Origin: Saprospiraceae bacterium
GTDB lineage: Bacteria > Bacteroidota > Bacteroidia > Chitinophagales > Saprospiraceae
Assembly (NCBI GenBank): GCA_016787345.1
Contig: JAEUUU010000166.1
Span: forward strand, 62,001 to 126,000
DNA length: 64,000 nt
Direction: 5' to 3'
The position numbers were made by a program, and so were the translations under genes. The notes below the pieces were generated by a model that was not told the DNA's origin, did no database searches, and saw only the letters and a list, made by a program, of their open reading frames with translations. Shown here piece after piece: positions 27,193 to 39,300 of this stretch. How positions within the stretch are numbered: position 1 is the stretch's first letter; every line of letters starts with the position of its first letter.

Positions 27193-28254
27193 TCATTGCG
27201 GCGGCGAAAAGTCGGGATTGGAAAGAAGCGAAGGATCGGTCAGGGTTTTCAAAAATGCGACGATATCAGCCTTGTCCTGAGCGCTCATACGGCCCGCGGC
27301 TGCGTGTTTGAGGTTGGGATCGAGGGTGGGGGAGTCTTGTACGCCGGAATTATAAAACTCCAGCACTTCTTCCAGGGTTTGAAAACGTCCGTCGTGCATG
27401 TAAGGCGCCGTCAGTTCGATATTGCGTAGGCTGGGCGTTTTGAATTTTCCCCTGTCGCTGTCGAGCAAAGTAATCCGGTAGCGGCCCTGATCGCCCTGGC
27501 CAGCGCCATTCAGGCCATTGTTCCGAAAGGCAAAATCAGAAAATGTGCTGCCGGTGACGTGACAATGGTTGCAATCTCCTTTTTGAGGGTTTTCAAACAA
27601 AGCCAGGCCGCGCAATTCCTGTTCGTTCAACTGCTCCTGTCCTCGCCTCCAGCGGTCGTAGCGACTGTCGCCGCTGATGATCGTCCGTTCAAACTGAGCG
27701 ACAGCTCGCATCATCAGCGGGATAGTCACTTTGGCGGTATCCGGAAGGGCAAATGCGACCCGGAACAATGCCGGATATTCCGGGTGGCGATTGAGTTTGA
27801 GCAACACGTTGCTTAGTTCTTCATTCATCTCCAGGGGGTTGGTAATGGGTCCAAGGACCTGGCTTTCCAGATCAGCCGCTCCGCCGTCCCAGAAAAAATT
27901 ATCCTGCCAACCCAGGTTGAACAAAGGCATGGCATTTCGCACACCGAGCTCGCCGGTAATACCAATGCTGAATCGGAGCGAAGAGTCGACAAACGCCCAG
28001 TTCTGACGATGGCAACTGGCACAGGACTGGCTACTGTCGGCGCTAAGGATGGGATCGTAAAACAACTTGCGGCCCAATGCTATACCCTCGCGAGTGAGTG
28101 GGTTGTTGGCCGGAATATCCATTGGGGGCAATCCGGCAGGTATGCTCAATTCGTAGGGCGTTGGTTGTAAAGTATCGGTTCCGGAATCCTTCCGACACGC
28201 CTCGGCCAGTAGCGCCGAAAGAAGCAATACGACTGAAAAAGACATTCTGTACAT
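27193..28254 (-). CDS. Di-heme cytochrome c peroxidase (MauG/CcpA family)
   Basis: A 353-residue periplasmic or membrane-anchored protein. An N-terminal hydrophobic signal ends near LLAEACRK, possibly a lipid-modified Cys. Two haem c sites are present: CASCHRQ (about residue 80) and CNHCHVT (about 230). The conserved tail TPSLRNIELTAPYMHDGRF (about 275-293) and FYNSG follow the family pattern. Members reduce hydrogen peroxide using cytochrome electrons, or oxidise other substrates. The start at 28254 was chosen over 28266 for a compact signal; 28245 is also possible. It is divergent from dus. Confidence 0.92.
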   Translation of the reverse strand: MYRMSFSVVLLLSALLAEACRKDSGTDTLQPTPYELSIPAGLPPMDIPANNPLTREGIALGRKLFYDPILSADSSQSCASCHRQNWAFVDSSLRFSIGITGELGVRNAMPLFNLGWQDNFFWDGGAADLESQVLGPITNPLEMNEELSNVLLKLNRHPEYPALFRVAFALPDTAKVTIPLMMRAVAQFERTIISGDSRYDRWRRGQEQLNEQELRGLALFENPQKGDCNHCHVTGSTFSDFAFRNNGLNGAGQGDQGRYRITLLDSDRGKFKTPSLRNIELTAPYMHDGRFQTLEEVLEFYNSGVQDSPTLDPNLKHAAAGRMSAQDKADIVAFLKTLTDPSLLSNPDFSPPQ

Positions 28255-28290
28255 CGTTCCGTCCATTTTTACCGGCTAAGTTAATTACCC

Positions 28291-28298
28291 TATCTTTG
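28291..28298 (+). promoter_or_regulatory. Putative -7 box (TATCTTTG) for dus
   Basis: TATCTTTG followed by CGCC matches the -7 consensus. A TTTT at 28267-28270 lies 20 bp upstream as a weak -33. The dus start codon is only 14 bases downstream, so the transcript would be almost leaderless. Confidence 0.5.
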
Positions 28299-28312
28299 CG
28301 CCGAAATCAAAA

Positions 28313-29326
28313 ATGCAAATGGTCAAAATAGGTCCGGTCGAACTTGGCGAATTTCCACTGCTGCTTGCTCCCATGGAGGACGTAAGCGATCCGCCGTTCC
28401 GGAAATTGTGCAAAGAACAAGGCGCAGACATGGTGTATACCGAATTTATCAGCGCCGACGGATTGGTACACGAAGCAAAAAACACCTTCCAAAAGCTGGA
28501 CATATTCGACTACGAACGCCCCATCGGCATCCAGTACTTTGGCGGGCAACTCGACAACATGATCGAGGCGGCAGAGATCATCGAAGCGAAAAATCCCGAC
28601 GTGATCGACATCAATTTCGGATGCCCGGTCGCCAAAGTCGCCTGCCGACTGGCCGGGGCCGGCCTTTTGCGCGATGTGCCGCACATGGTTCGACTGACGG
28701 AGGCCGTGGTTAAAAGCACCAAACGCCCCGTAACGGTCAAAACCCGCCTCGGCTGGGATACCGGCACGATCAATATCCTTGAAGTAGCCGAACGCCTTCA
28801 GGACGCCGGTATACAGGCCCTGACCATCCATGCCCGAACCCGTCAGCAGATGTACAAAGGCGAAGCAGACTGGTCGTGGATCGCCCGTGTAAAAGACAAT
28901 CCCCGTATCACCATCCCTGTTTTTGGCAACGGCGACATCGATCATCCAGCCAAAGCCCTGGATTACCGCCGCCGATACGGCGTCGACGGCATTATGATCG
29001 GCCGGGCCAGCATTGGTTATCCCTGGATTTTCAGGGAGATAAAACATTATTTTGCAACCGGCGAACTACTCGAGGCGCCGACTGTACAGGAACGCGTCGC
29101 GGCAGCCCGCCAGCACTTGAGCGACAGTCTGGCCTGGAAAGGCCCCAAACTGGGTGTTTTGGAAATGCGTCGTCATTATGCACCGTATTTCAAGGATTTA
29201 CCCAACATCAAACAATATCGCGCCCGCCTGGTGAATGAGATGGAGCCGGCCGTTTTGTTTGCCATTCTCGATGAAATTGAAGAAACCTACACCCAGGCGG
29301 AATTTCCACTTGAAATTGCCGGTTAA
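28313..29326 (+). CDS. dus: tRNA-dihydrouridine synthase
   Basis: A 337-residue FMN enzyme that reduces uridine in tRNA loops. The beta-barrel start LLLAPMEDVSDPPFR (about residues 16-30), the catalytic-Cys region NFGCPVAKVACRLAGAGL (about 101-118) and IHARTRQQMYKG (about 170-181), GNGDI near 205 and GIMIGRASIG near 226 are all typical of the DusB-like group. The first Met was chosen; Met3 is equally possible. It is followed 42 bases later by cca, a second tRNA-processing gene. Confidence 0.95.
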   Translation: MQMVKIGPVELGEFPLLLAPMEDVSDPPFRKLCKEQGADMVYTEFISADGLVHEAKNTFQKLDIFDYERPIGIQYFGGQLDNMIEAAEIIEAKNPDVIDINFGCPVAKVACRLAGAGLLRDVPHMVRLTEAVVKSTKRPVTVKTRLGWDTGTINILEVAERLQDAGIQALTIHARTRQQMYKGEADWSWIARVKDNPRITIPVFGNGDIDHPAKALDYRRRYGVDGIMIGRASIGYPWIFREIKHYFATGELLEAPTVQERVAAARQHLSDSLAWKGPKLGVLEMRRHYAPYFKDLPNIKQYRARLVNEMEPAVLFAILDEIEETYTQAEFPLEIAG

Positions 29327-29368
29327 ACACCTCGCCAGCCCCCTTAACGATCCGAAAGGAATCTCTGC

Positions 29369-30799
29369 ATGATTTTCAATATCGATCCGGAAGAACGCAA
29401 ACTTTTAACCCTCGTAGGCCGCTGCGCCCGGGAGATGAAGGCGCCCGCTTACGTCGTGGGCGGCTATGTGCGCGATCGCCTGCTAGGGCGCCCATGCAAA
29501 GACATCGACATCGTTTGCGTGGGCGACGGGATACGCCTGGCAGAATCGGTGGCTTCTCAACTGTACCCGCGGCCCAAAGTTGTGGTCTATTCCCGTTTCG
29601 GCACCGCCATGCTTCGCTACGATGATCTTGAAGTCGAATTCGTCGGCGCCAGAAAAGAGAGTTACCGGCACGACAGCCGAAAACCCGACGTAGAGCGCGG
29701 CACTTTGGAAGACGACCAGAACCGGCGCGATTTTACCATCAATGCCCTCGCGGTGAGCCTCAGTGAAGCGGAATTCGGATATATTATCGATCCCTTTGGC
29801 GGCCTTGAACACCTCGAACAAAAATTGATCAAAACGCCACTGGAGCCCGGCCAGACCTTTTCGGACGACCCCCTGCGCATGATGCGCGCCATCCGCTTCG
29901 CTACTCAACTCGGCTTTACCATCGACCGCCATACCCTGGATGGTATTTCACAAAACAGAAGTCGGATCAACATTATATCCAAAGAGAGAATAGCCGGCGA
30001 ACTGGACAAAATTTTGCTCAGCCCCAAACCTTCGATTGGCTTCGATCTTTTGTTTAAAACCGGGTTGTTACAACTCATTCTCCCGGAACTGGCCGCATTG
30101 CAAGGTGTAGAAGACCGCGATGGCAAAGGGCATAAAGACAACTTTTACCACACCCTCGAGGTGCTCGACAACCTCTGCCGCAAAAGCGACAAACTGTGGC
30201 TGCGCTGGTCGGCGTTGTTGCATGATATTGCCAAACCCCCAACCAAACGCTACGACCCCGAACACGGCTGGACTTTTCACGGCCACGAATGGCTGGGCGC
30301 CAACATGGCCCCGAAAATATTCCGAAACCTTCGCCTCCCCCTGGGCGCCGAACTCGAATACGTGCAAAAGATGATCCGGATGCATTTGCGGCCGATCAGC
30401 CTGACCAAAGAAGAAGTGACCGACAGCGCGGTGCGCCGCCTGCTGTTCGACGCCGGCCCGGATATCGAAGACCTGATGAAGTTGTGCGAATCCGACATTA
30501 CCACCAAAAATCCGCGTAAGATGGCCCGTTACCTCGAAGGGTACGAGCACCTGAAATTGCGCATGTCGGAAGTCAGCGAAGCCGACCGGCTAAGGCTGTG
30601 GCAACCGCCCATCACTGGTGAAGTCATCATGGAAACTTTCGGTATTGCCCCCTCAAAACAGGTAGGCGTGATTAAAACCGCGGTGCGAGAAGCGATTCTG
30701 GACGGCGAAATCACTAATGATTACGATGCCGCATTTGGCAGAATGCTGGAAGAAGGAAAAAAAATCGGTCTCGAACCCAAAGTCGCTACTTCTAAGTAA
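29369..30799 (+). CDS. cca: CCA tRNA nucleotidyltransferase with HD domain
   Basis: A 476-residue class II nucleotidyltransferase that adds or repairs the 3'-CCA end of tRNA. The catalytic palm has VVGGYVRDRLLGR (about residues 29-41) and DIDIV with the metal-binding aspartates (about 45-49); the RRDFTINALA motif (about 121-130) and the head-domain DPLRMMRAIRFATQLGF (about 169-185) follow. A central HD-phosphohydrolase-type domain is present (LLHDIAKPP near 285, then HGHEWLG). Such HD-bearing forms can also trim 2',3'-phosphates. It sits with dus in a tRNA-maturation pair. Confidence 0.94.
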   Translation: MIFNIDPEERKLLTLVGRCAREMKAPAYVVGGYVRDRLLGRPCKDIDIVCVGDGIRLAESVASQLYPRPKVVVYSRFGTAMLRYDDLEVEFVGARKESYRHDSRKPDVERGTLEDDQNRRDFTINALAVSLSEAEFGYIIDPFGGLEHLEQKLIKTPLEPGQTFSDDPLRMMRAIRFATQLGFTIDRHTLDGISQNRSRINIISKERIAGELDKILLSPKPSIGFDLLFKTGLLQLILPELAALQGVEDRDGKGHKDNFYHTLEVLDNLCRKSDKLWLRWSALLHDIAKPPTKRYDPEHGWTFHGHEWLGANMAPKIFRNLRLPLGAELEYVQKMIRMHLRPISLTKEEVTDSAVRRLLFDAGPDIEDLMKLCESDITTKNPRKMARYLEGYEHLKLRMSEVSEADRLRLWQPPITGEVIMETFGIAPSKQVGVIKTAVREAILDGEITNDYDAAFGRMLEEGKKIGLEPKVATSK

Positions 30800-30882
30800 A
30801 TTTTAAGCCCTACAAGACCGCCTGTCCTTAGATTTACGGTTTGTTCTCTTTTATCCTGCGACAAAGCAAGCCCTCTTCGTGT

Positions 30883-33813
<2,931 letters not shown>

Positions 33814-33825
<12 letters not shown>

Positions 33826-34716
33826 CTTTTTCTGCACAAAGGCCAGAATGCCTTGCCAGTCTGCCGGATGGAACACCGTCCATTGGCCGTATTTTCTGAA
33901 CCAGGTGCCTTGCCGCTTCGCGTAGTTGCGAGAGTGTTGTTTGATCTTTTCAATGGCTTCTTCCCGGCTCGCCTTTCCGTCGAAAAAGGCCAAAAACTCC
34001 TCATAGCCCACGGTATTCAATGCCGGTCGGTGGCGCCAGGGCAGCAAAGCGCGCACCTCTTCTTCGAGCCCCTGTTCAATCATAAGATCGACTCTTCGGT
34101 CGATACGTTCGTATAATTCCGGGCGGGGCAGGTCCAGTTGAATAAAAATCGGCGTGAAATTTCGGGGGGTATGCCCTTTTGCCAGGAAATACGTGTAGGC
34201 TTGTCCCGAAGCCAGACACACCTCCAAAGCACGGCGCAGGCGCGCCGGATTGTTTTTGTCGACGACCCGGTAGTAGGCCGGATCGTGGATCAGCAACTGC
34301 TGCTGCAGCCATCCCAGGCCGTATTCCGATTCGCCGTTCTCTACCCGTTTTTTTACCGACTCGGGCACGGGAGGGAATGCGTCAAGTCCTTCGCATACTG
34401 CCCGGATGAATAATCCGGAGCCGCCGGCTAGTATGGCAACAGCGTTGTTTTGGTAAATTTGATCCAACACATGCAACGCTTCTTTTTCAAACTGCCCTAC
34501 GCTGAAATCATCGGCTACACTCAGCGAGTCAATAAAAAAGTGCGGCACTCCGGCACGTTCTTCCAGGGTAGGTTTGGCTGTGCCGATGCTCATTTCCCGG
34601 TAAAACTGCCGGCTGTCGGCCGAGACCACGGCCGTACCGAAAAACTGGGCCAGTCGAATAGCCAAACCGGTTTTGCCGGTAGCCGTTGCGCCGCCAATGA
34701 CGAGAAGGTAGTTCAT
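33814..34716 (-). CDS. miaA: tRNA dimethylallyltransferase
   Basis: Adds a dimethylallyl group to A37 of tRNAs reading U-starting codons. The 300-residue length fits. P-loop IGGATATGKTGLA (about residues 7-19), SADSRQFYREMSIGTAKP (about 33-50), the HFFID segment and the AGGSGLFIRA motif (about 96-105) are as in MiaA. Start at 34716 (MNYLLVIGG) rather than 34761, since the extra 15 residues are not conserved and overlap the divergent gene. The stop overlaps the stop of the haloperoxidase-like gene by 12 bases, with no terminator between them. Confidence 0.96.
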
Positions 34717-34798
34717 GCCGGATGTTGGAGAGTTAACGAAGGCTGCTTTTCTTCGCGCCACAAAGAAACGACGAACGCCTCAACCACATATTGCTCCC

Positions 34799-36094
34799 GT
34801 GAAATTCAGTCTGCGTCATCAAAGTGCCGGTAAGTTATATCCGCCTTTAGCCCTTTTTGGATACGCTATTCACTGGCCTATCTTTCGGAAAGTCCATATC
34901 AACAACCGGCATGGCGTCCCTTCCGACAAACCGGTCTTGCTGGCAGCCAATCACCCCTCGGCGGCGATGGAGCCTTTGTTGCTGACGATCTACCTCGATC
35001 CGCCGATTTACAACATGACGCGCGGCGATATTTTCAAAAAGCCGTTTTTCCGAAAGTTGATGGAGAACATCAACATGTTTCCCGTCTACCGCAAACGGGA
35101 CGGTTACACAGAAAAAGACCGCAACGACGGCGTTTTCGAGTTTTGCATCGACAAATTAAAGCAGGGCAGGGTAGTGACGATTTATGTGGAAGGCGAACAC
35201 AAACTGGTCAAGCGGGTACGGCCGGTGCAAAAAGGTCTCGCGCGGATCGCATTCGCCAGTTACGAGCGGCAACAAAATCCTGATTTACAGATTATTCCGG
35301 CAGGATGCAACTACGCGTATGGCGATCGAACCAGAGACGAGGCTTTTGTCAATATCGGAGCGCCGATTTACCTGTGCGATTATTGGGAACACTACCAGCG
35401 CGACCCGAACAACGCTTTGTTGAAACTGTGCCGCGATATCGAACAGGCGCTTAAAAAGGTCTGTTACCATATCGAAGACCCCAATGACGAGGTTTTGGCC
35501 GATCAGATGTTGATCATGTTTCGCAGCGATCATCCGCAGCCCATTTGGCCTTTTACCGTTTACGACGGCAAGCGCTTCGAAGCGGAAAAAGCGGTTTTGG
35601 AACGCTTGAATGCCATGCCGGCGGAACAAAAAGCCGGCTTGAGGGAAAAAACCGCCACTTACTTCAACGCATTACAGTCAGCAAGTCTCGACGACGATGC
35701 CTTGCGCAATCCATCCTGGGGAAATGCGCGCTGGCTGTTTTTTTTGCTCCCGGGGGCATTGCCGGCACTTGTCGGCTGGCTGGCCAACCTTCCGATCTCT
35801 GCAACAGCCAACTGGGTGGCGGCTGCCAAGGTGAAAAAAGTAGAATTCAAGATTACGGTCATTGCCGGGCTTGGATACCTGCTCGGATGGATCTATTACC
35901 CCCTGTTGTGGCTTATTGCAATTTTGCTCTGGCATGCCCCGACCATAGCCTTTGTATTGTTACTGCCCTTGTTGAGATGGTTTGGCCTGGTGTACTATGA
36001 CATTTTTACACGCTGGCGAGCGGCCAGAAAGGCATTGACTCAGCCCAAACGCGAAGAATTGTTGGAGTTGCGAAAACGCGTATTTGAGTCATAA
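34799..36094 (+). CDS. PlsC-family glycerolipid acyltransferase
   Basis: A 431-residue membrane-associated acyltransferase. The acyl-acceptor motif is NHPSAAMEP (about residue 50), an HX5E form in place of the usual HX4D. A second conserved region is FPVYRKRDGY (about 95-104), followed by YVEGEHKL (near 132, equivalent to the EGTRS-type block) and IIPAGCNY (near 165). Two to three transmembrane helices occur near residues 315-350 and 360-410. It probably acylates lysophospholipid or glycerol-3-phosphate-type substrates. I propose a GTG start at 34799 (VKFSLRHQ...): the ATG at 34715 would run across the divergent miaA start. Confidence 0.82.
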   Translation: MKFSLRHQSAGKLYPPLALFGYAIHWPIFRKVHINNRHGVPSDKPVLLAANHPSAAMEPLLLTIYLDPPIYNMTRGDIFKKPFFRKLMENINMFPVYRKRDGYTEKDRNDGVFEFCIDKLKQGRVVTIYVEGEHKLVKRVRPVQKGLARIAFASYERQQNPDLQIIPAGCNYAYGDRTRDEAFVNIGAPIYLCDYWEHYQRDPNNALLKLCRDIEQALKKVCYHIEDPNDEVLADQMLIMFRSDHPQPIWPFTVYDGKRFEAEKAVLERLNAMPAEQKAGLREKTATYFNALQSASLDDDALRNPSWGNARWLFFLLPGALPALVGWLANLPISATANWVAAAKVKKVEFKITVIAGLGYLLGWIYYPLLWLIAILLWHAPTIAFVLLLPLLRWFGLVYYDIFTRWRAARKALTQPKREELLELRKRVFES

Positions 36095-36394
36095 AACTGC
36101 ACTATCGGCCCATCCAGCCCATCATGTTGTCGGTTGGGCGACAACTTCAACTTTTTTTCTGTTTTAAAATTTGCAGGTTTGGCCAAATTTATCACATTTG
36201 CTACGCCTGATACTCACCGGTTACTTCTCTGTCGCACATCAGATGCGCTTTAATATTAGGCACTAACAAATCCCCATAGCCTGCGCTTTCAGCGCAACGC
36301 GATCATCCGCATAGCCTCCTTTCCCGTAATGCATTTCAATGAACCGTGTCGCTCCCGACCACGGATTGAAATATTTTTCTAACCACTTACCTAC
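36095..36394. other. Intergenic region before the large surface protein
   Basis: A 300-bp gap with no convincing gene. TTTG at 36170-36173, a 19-bp spacer and CACATTTG (36193-36200, one mismatch to TAnnTTTG) form a possible Bacteroidota promoter for the gene at 36395, leaving a leader of about 185 bases. A short hairpin TGCGCT-TTC-AGCGCA lies at 36282-36296 inside that leader. Nothing else stands out. Confidence 0.35.
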
Positions 36395-39300
36395 ATGATT
36401 ATGAAGGAAATCTTACCTGTTTTCAAACACACCACGCTACGGTTGCTGGCTATGGTGCTGTTTGGGCTGTTTGGCACGGGTTTGCAGGCTCAAACCTGCC
36501 CTGCCAACCTCGGCACCACCGTCAGTATCGCATCTTTGCCCTACAACGGCGTGGCTCTGACCACCTGCGGCGCCGGCAATGACATCACATCGGCCAACGC
36601 CACGATCTGCGGAAGCAGTTCGTATTACGGCGGCGAAGATCTGGTGTTTACGTTCACCCCGACCACCAGCGGATCGATCACGCTGTCCATCTCCAGTACC
36701 AGTACTTGGGTCGGGATGATGTTGTACAACGGGTGTCCGTTCATTGGCCAGGGCGGCGCATGTGTTGCCCAGGTGCAGTCGAGTTCGGGCAGCCCTACGA
36801 TGAATGCGGCTGTGACTGCCGGCGTGACCTACTACCTGGTAGTAGACACCTGGCCAACCCCGACCTGTATTCCGAGTTTCAACCTGACCATTACCGCGCC
36901 GGCAGCTCCGCCGGCTTGCCCGGGCGGACTGGGTTCCTTCGTCAATGTTACCCTTCCTTACAACGGCGTGGGCCTGACGAACTGCGGCGCCGGCAACGAC
37001 CTGACCTCCAGCAACACCACGGTGTGCGGCAGCAGCTCGTATTACGGCGGTGAAGACCAGGTGTACATCTTTACCCCCACTGCTTCGGGTCCTTCTACGA
37101 TCACTTTTACCAGTTCCAGTTCCTGGGTGGGCCTTATGTTGTACAGCGGCTGCCCTCTGGCGGGCGCAGGCGGTTCCTGCGTGGCTCAAGCACAATCCAG
37201 CGCCGGCAACCAAACGCTCAATGTGACCCTGACTGCTGGTGTCACGTACTATCTGATCGTAGATTCGTGGCCATCGCCAACTTGCCACCCCAGCTACAAT
37301 CTTTCGATTACAGCACCGGGCGGATTTGACCCCTGCTCTTCCATCGCACCACTATCCTGCGGCGCAGCGGTGAGCACTACGCAGAGCGGTACCGGTGTGT
37401 GGGATCCGTCGGCCTGTGGTTTTTCCACGCCCGGCCAGGAGAAGCTTTACTCCTTTACACCGGCTGCTTCAGGTACTGCAACACTACAGGTCAACTCCAC
37501 AAGTGCAACCGGTTACATCGACTACTTCTTTAAAGCAGCATCCGGCGGCTGTAACTCCAGTGGCTGGACTTGTATTAAGGATGTATTTTCGACAGGCTCC
37601 TGGACGTTTTCTGTCACGGGCGGGGTAACTTACTACCTGCTGCTCGATCCGGAAACTACCTCTTCGGTGACGCAGAACTTCCAGATCAACTGCCCGGCGG
37701 CATTCGATCCCTGCACCAGTGTTACCGCGTTGAGTTGCGGTACGGCAGTCAGCACTACTCAAAGCGGCTCCGGCGCATGGAACACGACCAGTTGTGGTTT
37801 TAGCACGCCGGGTCAGGAGAAACTGTACTCTTTCACACCGACCAACTCCGGCACTGCAACGCTCCAGGTTAACTCCACCAGCGCTACGGGGTATATCGAC
37901 TACTTCTTTAAAGCAGCTTCCGGCGGTTGCAACTCCAGTGGCTGGACCTGCATCAAGGACGTATTTTCGGCCGGCTCCTGGAATTTTACGGTCACCGGCG
38001 GCGTGACGTACTACCTGCTGCTCGATCCGGAAACAACCGGCTCGGTGACGCAGAACTTCCAGATCAACTGCCCGACGCTCGCTCCGCCCTGCGTGACTAC
38101 CCCGACCAGCCCGACCAACGGACAGACCAATATTTGTCCGTCGCCGACCCAGACATTGAGTTGGCCCGCTTCACCGGGCGCGATCAGTTACGATGTCTAT
38201 TTTGGCACAACAACGACGCCGCTGTTCCTGCAGAACACCACGGCGACAAGCCTGACAGTCAACACGCCGACCAACGGCACCTACTATTGGCAAATTCTCC
38301 CGAGAAACGCCAGCGGCCCTGCTTCTGGTTGTAACATCTGGAGTTTTACAAAAATCGACGTGACGCCCCCGACCATCACTTGCCCGGCCAGCGTTACAGC
38401 GAACAACAGCCCTGCTACGGCCTGCAGTGCAGTAGTATTTTATGGATCAATATTCGGCTCCGATGCCTGCGGCGCGCCAAGCCTCGCCCTGCAAAGCGGT
38501 CTGCCCAGCGGCTCCACTTTCCCGGTCGGCGTCAATACGGTGGTATACCGCGCGACAGACAACAGCAACAACACAGCGACGTGCAGCTTTACCGTCACCG
38601 TCAACGACGTAACGCCGCCCTCGATCACCTGCCCGGCCAGCCTTACGGCCAACAACGACCCGGGCGAATGCGGCGCCATTCGCAATTACAGCACGCCGAG
38701 CGCCAGCGACAACTGCGGCGTGCAGGCTGTTACCCTGTTGAGCGGTCTGCCCAGCGGTTCGTTCTTCCCGGTAGGCACCACGGTGAATACCTGGCGCGCC
38801 CGCGATGCGGCCAACAACTCCAGCACCTGCTCCTTCTCCATTACCATCAAGGATGCCGAGGCGCCGGTAGTGACCTGCCCGCCAGCGGTCGTTAAACCCA
38901 ACGCGGCCAATGAATGCGGCCGCCAGATCGACAATCTGGGCAACGCCCTGATTACCGACAACTGCATCGGCCTCGACTTTACGAACAACTCGCCGGGCTA
39001 CTTCCCGGTGGGTACCACGATTGTGACCTACATCGGCTCCGACAATGGCGGCAATTCCAGCTCCTGCACCCAGTCTGTAACGGTACAAGACGTACAATTC
39101 CCGTACATCACCTGCCCCTCTTTGATTCAGGTGGAAACAGATCAGTTCGACTGCGCCGCTACGGTTAGTTACGCCGCAACGGCAACCGACAACTGTGATG
39201 GTTATATCGTTGAATACAGCACCGACCCGAATTCGCAGTTTGAAATCGGTCTGTCCAGCGTTATCGCTACCGTAACCGACGCTTCGGGCAATTCGGTCAA

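Noticed and set aside
30832..30845. TTACGGTTTG as a -7 box for the haloperoxidase-like gene
   Set aside because: The gap between TA and TTTG is three bases instead of two, so it does not match the consensus.
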